DNA from: a virus
DNA: 29,537 bases
Strand: one strand, 5' to 3'
Virus record (IMG/VR): IMGVR_UViG_3300008113_000259
Span: 1-29,537 of that record
The notes under the pieces were generated by a model. That model saw only the letters and a list, made by a program, of their open reading frames with translations, was not told where the DNA came from and made no database searches. Of the stretch, positions 1-6,240 are shown piece after piece (position 1 is the first letter of the stretch; every line of letters starts with the position of its first letter). The position numbers and the translations under genes are program-made.

Positions 1-712
1 TATTAGCCCCACCAACACCACCATTGCCGGCGTAACCCGCAGTCCCACCACCACCACCAGCTGTGCGTGAGGCTCCTGAACCACTTGTTCCTCCACCACC
101 ACCATCAGCAAAAAGGAATGTAGAGTTACTGAACCAACTAGCTGAACCTGTTCTTGGTGCTGAAGAACCACCAGCACCAACAAATAGGTTGTATGTATTA
201 CCTGGTACAACAGAAAGATTATTAATATATGTAAGTGCAGCACCGCCACCTCCACCACCGTATAGATCTCCACCAGCACCACCGCCACCAACCATTACTA
301 TGCTGATGCTTGTAACGTTTGCTGGAACTGTCCATGTATTGGTTCCTGCTATAGTAAATGTTGCTTCACCAAATTCTGAATTAGCATTACCACTTGAAGT
401 ACTATTAGAACTATTTCCAATATCATTAGTAGCATAAACTATAAAAGTATAAGCAGTGCCAGATGTTAAACCAGAAACAATTACATTTCCACTACCAGAT
501 TGGTTTACTGTTCCTGATATTGAGCTTGGAGTAGAGACTGCAGTATAACTTTTTACTGGATTTCCACCGTTGTATGATGGTGCAATAAAAGAGATAGATG
601 CAGCGGTTGTGTTTGTTAAAACTGCTCTAGTGAGTGTTGGTGCATCAGGTACAGTTGCAGAACCACCACCAGGTCCAGGACCTTTTCCAGCCATAACGTT
701 GAAAACGCCCAT
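1..712 (-). CDS. Fn3 / glycine-rich tail adhesin, 3'-truncated by window edge
   Basis: The minus-strand frame is open from the ATG at 712 to base 1 (237 codons visible, no stop), so the gene continues outside the window. Residues about 20-110 read as a fibronectin type III-like beta-sandwich: a PDAPTLTRAVL start, a PSYNGGNPVKSYTA segment and a SGLTSGTAYTFIVYA strand. From about residue 118 a TWTVPANVTSISIVMVGGG stretch opens a glycine-rich domain with GGGG runs, a type seen at the ends of phage tail fibres and adhesins. The start overlaps the stop of the upstream 1577-aa fibre by one base (TAATG); an in-frame ATG at 694 is an alternative start. By context it is probably another fibre or receptor-binding component. 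The fold calls rest on motif reading only, and the unseen 3' part could add other domains. Confidence 0.75.
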   Translation of the reverse strand, partial: MGVFNVMAGKGPGPGGGSATVPDAPTLTRAVLTNTTAASISFIAPSYNGGNPVKSYTAVSTPSSISGTVNQSGSGNVIVSGLTSGTAYTFIVYATNDIGNSSNSTSSGNANSEFGEATFTIAGTNTWTVPANVTSISIVMVGGGGAGGDLYGGGGGGAALTYINNLSVVPGNTYNLFVGAGGSSAPRTGSASWFSNSTFLFADGGGGGTSGSGASRTAGGGGGTAGYAGNGGVGGAN

Positions 713-3700
713 TATGACAACCCGCCACCTGTGATCACAAAATTATTTGCTGCCACACACACCACTGTAGCTAAACCTCTTTGTGCCAATGTTCTATTAC
801 CTGTACTAGATGAGCCTACAAGATACATTGTAACACTATTGGCTGTGATAGTTTGATTAGATGCACTATTATTATAAATTGTAATAGTTTCACCCGCAAT
901 GAAGATATCACTATTAATAGTAACTCCACCAGTAGTAACGGTAACTAATTTATTAGCATCATTTGCTGTTAAAACATAGGATGAGGTTTGATCATTTACT
1001 GAAAAGCTTACAGAATATCCAATAGACCCTGTGTATCCAAAAGATCCAGTAAAACCAGTACTACCAAAAGATCCAGTAAACCCAGTACTACCAAAGGAAC
1101 CAGTATAGCCTGTTTGACCTAAGAATCCACTACCAGCCAATTCTACCCATTGAGAACTGTCACCATCATATGTGTAAACCAATTCAATACCATAATCAGT
1201 ATTGAACCATCTATCACCTGCTGTAGGACTTGATGGAGCTGTATTTGAAACAGTGTATATACTGTTTGCACCTTGTGAACCACTATACCCCAAATCACCT
1301 TGAGATCCCGTATAACCAGTATCTCCTTTGGAACCTGTATATCCAATAGATCCAGTATATCCTAAATCACCTTGAGATCCTGTGTATCCTGAATCTCCTT
1401 TAGACCCGGTATAACCAAAAGATCCTGTATATCCAATATCACCTTTTGATCCATCATATCCAGTATCACCCTTGGATCCTGTGTATCCAAAAGAACCTGT
1501 ATAACCAAAGGAACCTGTATAACCCAAATCACCTTGAGAACCAACATAACCAGTAGAACCTGTGTAACCAGTATCACCAATATCACCGGTTCTTGCAAAT
1601 GTAATAACAGTATTTGTACCATTAGTAAATGATGTTACACCACTTAGGTAAGAAATTGGCACATCAAAATGTTCACCATCTTCTACATGTGTTCCTATAA
1701 TCGCAAACATTGCGTAGTTAAGTGAATTTGAAACATCCTTAACTGAAAAATGTCCCTTTATTGAAGATGTTGAGTCATCTATTGTTTGTAGGAAGGAATA
1801 ACTGTTGGCTCCTGTTGCATCGATATAGTCAATATATAAAGTGTTTGCAAGACTGAAATCTGTGTTACTAAAATTAAAGTAACCATTTGGTGTTGATGTG
1901 TGTATTGTATTTGACGAGAAATAATAATTAAAAGCTTGACCACCAAATGAACCTTCACGTCCTTGTGATCCTGTATAACCTAGATCACCCTTAGATCCAT
2001 CATACCCAGTATCACCCTTAGAACCTGTATATCCCTGAATACCTTGAGAACCAGTATAACCAAATGATCCAACATACCCAGTATCACCTTTTGAACCAGT
2101 ATATCCTATTGATCCTGTATAGCCCAGAGAACCAGTATATCCTGTCACGTAGGCCATGATGGATGTAAAGGCCCAGATGTCAACACCATTTCCATCGGCA
2201 GAGTTTTGAACAACTCTTATATAAATGCCACCTGGATATTTGGCATCAGTTGGAATAGTAAACTCTCTTTGTACCCATGTATCATTAGCAATACCAGTGT
2301 AAGGTACTGTATGCATAGTAGTCCAAGTAGAACCACCGTCTTTACTATACTCTACTAATAAGTCTTCTTCGGGTGGTTGTGTGCCACTTTGATATACATA
2401 GAATGCGCATTTTGAAATACCATAAAGATAAGTTCTATGTTGATTTGTGCATGTTCTTGTACCAGAACCAGTATTGAAAACACCAATTGACGCTGTACCA
2501 CCAACATCACTTGAAGTAGTAAATCCTTCACTTGTTGGTGTTGATTTAGAACCACCAACAAATATTACTGAACTATCTGCATCAACATCTAATATTGCAT
2601 AAGATGATCCGTAAGTTCCTCTAGAACCATCGTAACCAGTATCACCTTTAGACCCAGCATAACCTCTTGAACCAGTATAACCAATAGATCCATCATATCC
2701 AGTATCACCTCTGGAGCCGTCATACCCAGTAATACCTCTTGAACCAGTATATCCTAGTGAGCCTGTATATCCTAGATCACCTCTAGAACCATCATATCCA
2801 GTATCACCTCTTGATCCAGTATAACCAATTGATCCTGTGTAACCAGTATTACCTCTTGAACCATCGTATCCAGTGTCACCCTGGGAACCTGTATATCCAG
2901 TATCACCTCTTGATCCATCGTATCCAGTATCACCTTTAGATCCAATATATCCTGCACCAGAAGAACCTGAATAACCCAGATCACCTCTTGAACCTGTATA
3001 ACCAGCACCCGTAGAACCTGTAAAACCAATAGATCCTGAATATCCTAGATCACCTCTAGAACCAGTATAACCTGCTCCGACAGATCCTGTAAAACCAATA
3101 GATCCTGAATATCCCAAATCACCTGTTGAGCCAGTATAACCAAAACCTCTTGAACCAGTATAACCTAAACCACCGATAGAACCTGTATAACCAGCTCCTG
3201 TTGAACCAGTAAATCCTATTGATCCAGTATAACCTAAGGATCCTGAATAACCTGTGCTACCTCTTGAACCATCATAACCAGCACCAGTTGATCCCGTATA
3301 ACCAATTGATCCATCATATCCTGTATCACCACGTGAACCAGCAAATCCAGAAACACCTCTTGAACCGGTGTAACCTATTGATCCTGTGTAACCATCAACA
3401 CCAATTGTACCCGCAGAACCTGTATATCCTTTAGAAGCAACATTACCCCAATATTCTGGATATGAAACAGGATCATAATTTAAATTGCTATCAGTGAGAG
3501 AGATATATGAAGAGCCATCATAGAAAACCGTATCTCTTGCACTATATGTTGTTCCAGAATCCCATGTTCCAATATAATTTAAACCAATAGATCCAGCATA
3601 ACCTGTATTACCTCTTGATCCAGTGAAACCAGTTCCACCAATAGAACCTGTATAACCAGTTCCACCCGAACCTGCATATCCACTTGCACCAGCAGATCCT

Positions 3701-5445
3701 GTATAACCAGTGTCTCCTATATCACCAACTCTTGTTAGGGTAATTGTGCTTACAGTACCATCAATAAGACTTGGTAAATTATTTCCCGAGGTAAAGGCGA
3801 TAGGAACCCTAACCCAAGCAGATTCTTCTGTGAAATTATTGATAATTGTAAATACACCAAAGATATCAGTGTTGACTGAATCTCCAACACGCATAATACC
3901 CTTTATGCCTGATGTGGATGTATCTATAATTAAAAATGAATTAAAGGCATAACTATAATCTAGAGCGAGTTTATTGATATACAGAGTACCAATATTTGCA
4001 GAATTCGCAACACCGTAGTCAAATCTAAATGTTCCAATACCTGGATTGTCATTTGTGGTATTAGAACTGAAACTATAAAGATAGTTTATACCACCAAAAT
4101 TACCTTGTACACCTTGTGGACCTCTTGATCCCGCATAACCAACTGAACCAGTATATCCGGAATCACCTTTTGAACCTGAGTATCCTAATACACCTTGATC
4201 ACCTTGTGAACCAGTATATCCAGCACCTACGGATCCAGTATATCCTAATGGACCACCGACACCTCTTGAGCCAGTAAAACCTGAACCTGTTGAACCTGTA
4301 AAACCTGAATTTCCTTGTGAACCAGAGTATCCAAGTTCACCCCTTGAACCTGTAAATCCACTTCCTCTTGATCCTGTATAACCTAAACTACCAATAGAAC
4401 CAGTATAACCTTCAGAACCTGTGTAACCAGCACCAGTTGAACCAGTATATCCTAATCCCCCAACTGATCCGTCATATCCTGTATCACCTTTAGAACCAGT
4501 ATACCCAGCACCAACAGATCCTGTAAAACCAAGTGAACCAACAAAGCCAACAGAACCGGTAAAGCCTGTACCAGTTGATCCTGTAAATCCTAACGGACCA
4601 TTAGCACCTCTGCTGCCTGTAAATCCTGTATCACCTCTGGAGCCATCATAACCCGCACCAGTAGATCCTGTAAATCCAATTGAACCTGTATACCCAAGAT
4701 TACCCTGAGATCCAGTATATCCTGCACCACGTGATCCGGTGTATCCGATTGAACCTGTATAACCATCAACTAATACTGTTACTTCAAGGACACTAGCTTC
4801 GTTAAAACTTACACTCTCACCATCAATATATTCAATTGGTAGTTCTATAATATAAAAAGTATCCAATCCAGACCACAAGGATACAGAAGCTTGACCAGAT
4901 ACTCTTAAGATAGCATAAGAAGTTACATCATCTCTTTTTCTGATGTATATTGTACCACCAGAATTAGAATTGCTAAAAAGAGCAGTTAAAAGGTTTTTGA
5001 TATTATTATTATTTAAATCATTTTCAGCAAATGTGATAGTAGTTGCTGTTGATATATCATCATCAAAATAGATAGATTGTATAGTAGGGGTTGTTTGATT
5101 TTGATAATATTCAAAGGCGTCGCCTGTTTGGCCAACAAGACCTCTTGAACCTGAGTATCCCCTTAAACCTTGTGAGCCAGTATATCCTCTTACACCTTGT
5201 ATACCCTGAGATCCTGTATAGCCATCAGCACCAACAGAACCAGAATATCCCATCTCACCCTGTGAGCCTTGAAAGCCCACAGAACCTCTAAAACCAGCTG
5301 AACCTTGATAACCAACCGTACCTACGGAACCCTGAAAGCCGACATCACCAACATTTAGCCAGCGATAGCCATCCCATTTGTATGTTCTACCATTGAGAAC
5401 TACTACATCATTTAAAAGAGGATTATCGGGAAAAATTAAAGCCAT
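712..5445 (-). CDS. Large collagen-like tail fibre protein (1577 aa)
   Basis: This is a modular fibre with six blocks of Gly-X-Y repeats, mostly GYTGSx, GDTGYDGSx or GFTGSx, at residues about 33-109, 226-451, 573-621, 669-944, 1100-1168, 1286-1394 and a short one at 1438-1477. Globular inserts separate the blocks. The N-terminus (1-32) has a TYKWDGYRW motif. The inserts at ~452-572 and ~1169-1285 are related to each other and end in GDIGDTGYTGS. The insert at ~622-668 resembles a small carbohydrate-binding module (YIGTWDSGTTYSARDTVFY). The insert at ~945-1099 is a beta-rich domain containing EYSKDGGSTW. The last ~100 residues form a knob-like tip with GETITIYNN, TMYLVGSSSTGNRTLAQRG and FVITGGGL. 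Gly-X-Y blocks are expected to form trimeric triple helices between trimeric knobs. A late promoter motif lies 23 bases upstream and CGGAT serves as a weak ribosome site. The structural role is well supported by composition and neighbours; the receptor is unknown. Confidence 0.85.
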   Translation of the reverse strand: MALIFPDNPLLNDVVVLNGRTYKWDGYRWLNVGDVGFQGSVGTVGYQGSAGFRGSVGFQGSQGEMGYSGSVGADGYTGSQGIQGVRGYTGSQGLRGYSGSRGLVGQTGDAFEYYQNQTTPTIQSIYFDDDISTATTITFAENDLNNNNIKNLLTALFSNSNSGGTIYIRKRDDVTSYAILRVSGQASVSLWSGLDTFYIIELPIEYIDGESVSFNEASVLEVTVLVDGYTGSIGYTGSRGAGYTGSQGNLGYTGSIGFTGSTGAGYDGSRGDTGFTGSRGANGPLGFTGSTGTGFTGSVGFVGSLGFTGSVGAGYTGSKGDTGYDGSVGGLGYTGSTGAGYTGSEGYTGSIGSLGYTGSRGSGFTGSRGELGYSGSQGNSGFTGSTGSGFTGSRGVGGPLGYTGSVGAGYTGSQGDQGVLGYSGSKGDSGYTGSVGYAGSRGPQGVQGNFGGINYLYSFSSNTTNDNPGIGTFRFDYGVANSANIGTLYINKLALDYSYAFNSFLIIDTSTSGIKGIMRVGDSVNTDIFGVFTIINNFTEESAWVRVPIAFTSGNNLPSLIDGTVSTITLTRVGDIGDTGYTGSAGASGYAGSGGTGYTGSIGGTGFTGSRGNTGYAGSIGLNYIGTWDSGTTYSARDTVFYDGSSYISLTDSNLNYDPVSYPEYWGNVASKGYTGSAGTIGVDGYTGSIGYTGSRGVSGFAGSRGDTGYDGSIGYTGSTGAGYDGSRGSTGYSGSLGYTGSIGFTGSTGAGYTGSIGGLGYTGSRGFGYTGSTGDLGYSGSIGFTGSVGAGYTGSRGDLGYSGSIGFTGSTGAGYTGSRGDLGYSGSSGAGYIGSKGDTGYDGSRGDTGYTGSQGDTGYDGSRGNTGYTGSIGYTGSRGDTGYDGSRGDLGYTGSLGYTGSRGITGYDGSRGDTGYDGSIGYTGSRGYAGSKGDTGYDGSRGTYGSSYAILDVDADSSVIFVGGSKSTPTSEGFTTSSDVGGTASIGVFNTGSGTRTCTNQHRTYLYGISKCAFYVYQSGTQPPEEDLLVEYSKDGGSTWTTMHTVPYTGIANDTWVQREFTIPTDAKYPGGIYIRVVQNSADGNGVDIWAFTSIMAYVTGYTGSLGYTGSIGYTGSKGDTGYVGSFGYTGSQGIQGYTGSKGDTGYDGSKGDLGYTGSQGREGSFGGQAFNYYFSSNTIHTSTPNGYFNFSNTDFSLANTLYIDYIDATGANSYSFLQTIDDSTSSIKGHFSVKDVSNSLNYAMFAIIGTHVEDGEHFDVPISYLSGVTSFTNGTNTVITFARTGDIGDTGYTGSTGYVGSQGDLGYTGSFGYTGSFGYTGSKGDTGYDGSKGDIGYTGSFGYTGSKGDSGYTGSQGDLGYTGSIGYTGSKGDTGYTGSQGDLGYSGSQGANSIYTVSNTAPSSPTAGDRWFNTDYGIELVYTYDGDSSQWVELAGSGFLGQTGYTGSFGSTGFTGSFGSTGFTGSFGYTGSIGYSVSFSVNDQTSSYVLTANDANKLVTVTTGGVTINSDIFIAGETITIYNNSASNQTITANSVTMYLVGSSSTGNRTLAQRGLATVVCVAANNFVITGGGLS
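1016..1132 (-). repeat. Short collagen-like repeat block near the fibre tip
   Basis: Encodes ~40 residues of GYTGSFGSTGFTGS-type repeats just before the C-terminal knob of the 1577-aa fibre. Confidence 0.8.
1264..1590 (-). repeat. Collagen-like repeat block
   Basis: Encodes ~109 residues of Gly-X-Y repeats, largely GYTGSxGDTGYDGSKGD units. Lysine recurs in the Y position (GSK). Confidence 0.85.
1942..2148 (-). repeat. Collagen-like repeat block
   Basis: Encodes ~69 residues of GYTGSxG and GDTGYDGSKGD repeats between two globular inserts. Confidence 0.85.
2612..3441 (-). repeat. Longest collagen-like repeat block of the 1577-aa fibre
   Basis: Encodes ~276 residues of near-uninterrupted Gly-X-Y repeats built from an 18-base unit (GYTGSx) and a related GDTGYDGSR unit. 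Many adjacent copies are nearly the same at the DNA level, which makes slippage or recombination likely. Confidence 0.9.
3582..3728 (-). repeat. Short collagen-like repeat block
   Basis: Encodes ~49 residues (GDTGYTGSAGASGYAGSG type) between an insert with an SGIKG motif and the small carbohydrate-binding-like insert. Confidence 0.8.
4093..4770 (-). repeat. Collagen-like repeat block
   Basis: Encodes ~226 residues of GYTGS, GFTGS and GAGYTGS units with periodic two-residue shifts (GAGY) that interrupt the strict hexad. Confidence 0.88.
5119..5350 (-). repeat. N-terminal collagen-like block
   Basis: Encodes ~77 residues of more divergent repeats (GFQGSVG, GYQGSAG, GYSGSRG). Glutamine and arginine are more common than in later blocks. 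Confidence 0.82.
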
Positions 5446-5467
5446 TTAAGATCCGTGTATTTTTTAA

Positions 5468-5475
5468 TATTTATT
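5468..5475 (-). promoter_or_regulatory. T4-type late promoter motif for the 1577-aa fibre
   Basis: The minus strand reads AATAAATA here, matching the NATAAATA late-promoter form of T4-like cyanophages and seven of eight bases of the T4 form TATAAATA. It lies in the 47-base intergenic gap, 23 bases before the ATG at 5445, which leaves a short leader. The gap is AT-rich, so a chance match is possible. Confidence 0.5.
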
Positions 5476-5492
5476 GTTATAAATTATCAAGG

Positions 5493-6239
5493 TTAATAAG
5501 TCCCGGCCTTTTCAATTTTAATTGTGTCAATACCTAATATTGCGCCTGTTCCTGTTCCAAAATTATAATCAAATGTTCCACTAATAAAAACAAAGTAATA
5601 ATTTCCAGCTTCACCTGGTCCTATTACTTTCGATACTTTAGTCCAAGGTTGAACTGCTGCTCCATTATCACCTGTATCATCAACCATAATAAAATACCTA
5701 CAACTTTGATCAGGGTCAAAAATATAGGCAAGGACATTATATGCATCGCCACCACCCAGGGCAGTCCAACTAAAACTTATTCTATCTCCAACACCGGCAA
5801 TGACAGGACTATTAGAAATAACAGCAGGTCCGTAGGCTATCCCACCGTTATTGAGTTTCATAGTTCCCTTCAAAGACAACTCAAGATAACTACCATAGGG
5901 TCCATTGGGCATAACTCGGGTCAAGAAACCATTTGTACCTGTAAAAGGTGCAACCGCAGATGGAGTAAATGTGCTAGATTGTCCAATTGAAGGTGTAGGA
6001 ACACCACCTTTTTCACCCATAGGATAAGGGGTTGGATCTGCTGGAATAGGACAACCCATCAAAGTTGATTTTTTTCCTGGTATAACACCTCCGGGTGATA
6101 TCCATTCATTGTAAACGGTATATCCAACTAATCCATCATCAAAAGTTCCATTGTTAAATTGTAAACTAGGTGTAGGTACAATATTTACATACCTCATACC
6201 GGGATAAAAACTATGTCGTGTATTACCAGGTAAAGGCAT
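5493..6239 (-). CDS. Beta-rich tail-associated protein, putative adhesin (248 aa)
   Basis: I do not recognise a named family. The protein has no collagen-like repeats and is rich in Gly, Pro, Thr and aromatic residues. An FNNGTFDDGLVGYTVYNEW segment near the N-terminus and a C-terminal half with alternating hydrophobic strands (SYLELSLKGTMKL, ISFSWTALGGGDAYNVLAYI, YYFVFISGTFDYN) resemble the jelly-roll binding domains attached to carbohydrate-active and tail proteins. A GTG start at 6257 would overlap the upstream fibre gene by 17 bases. I prefer the ATG at 6239, one base after that gene's TGA, because GGAG lies ten bases upstream and the arrangement (TGATATG) suits coupled translation. It sits between two collagen-like fibre genes, so a fibre tip, accessory adhesin or dedicated chaperone are all possible. 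No catalytic motif is visible. Confidence 0.65.
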   Translation of the reverse strand: MPLPGNTRHSFYPGMRYVNIVPTPSLQFNNGTFDDGLVGYTVYNEWISPGGVIPGKKSTLMGCPIPADPTPYPMGEKGGVPTPSIGQSSTFTPSAVAPFTGTNGFLTRVMPNGPYGSYLELSLKGTMKLNNGGIAYGPAVISNSPVIAGVGDRISFSWTALGGGDAYNVLAYIFDPDQSCRYFIMVDDTGDNGAAVQPWTKVSKVIGPGEAGNYYFVFISGTFDYNFGTGTGAILGIDTIKIEKAGTY

Positions 6240-6240
6240 A

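Noticed and set aside
63-437. Plus-strand open frame of 124 codons rich in proline
   Set aside because: It is antisense to the glycine-rich part of the partial adhesin at 1-712; Gly codons on one strand give Pro codons on the other. No ribosome site or family pattern.
1143-3029. Several minus-strand open frames of 60-90 codons inside the 1577-aa fibre gene
   Set aside because: They are shifted readings of the 18-base repeat (Ile/Leu/Val/Gln/Asp-rich periodic peptides) and carry no independent start signals.
3219-3952. Plus-strand open frames opposite collagen-like blocks
   Set aside because: Compositional shadows of repeats; peptides are low-complexity His/Asn/Leu/Gln strings or lack any family pattern.
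1016-5350. Tandem 18-base units considered as a CRISPR-like or non-coding satellite array
   Set aside because: The units are contiguous, in frame, and encode Gly-X-Y repeats; there are no spacers and no cas genes.
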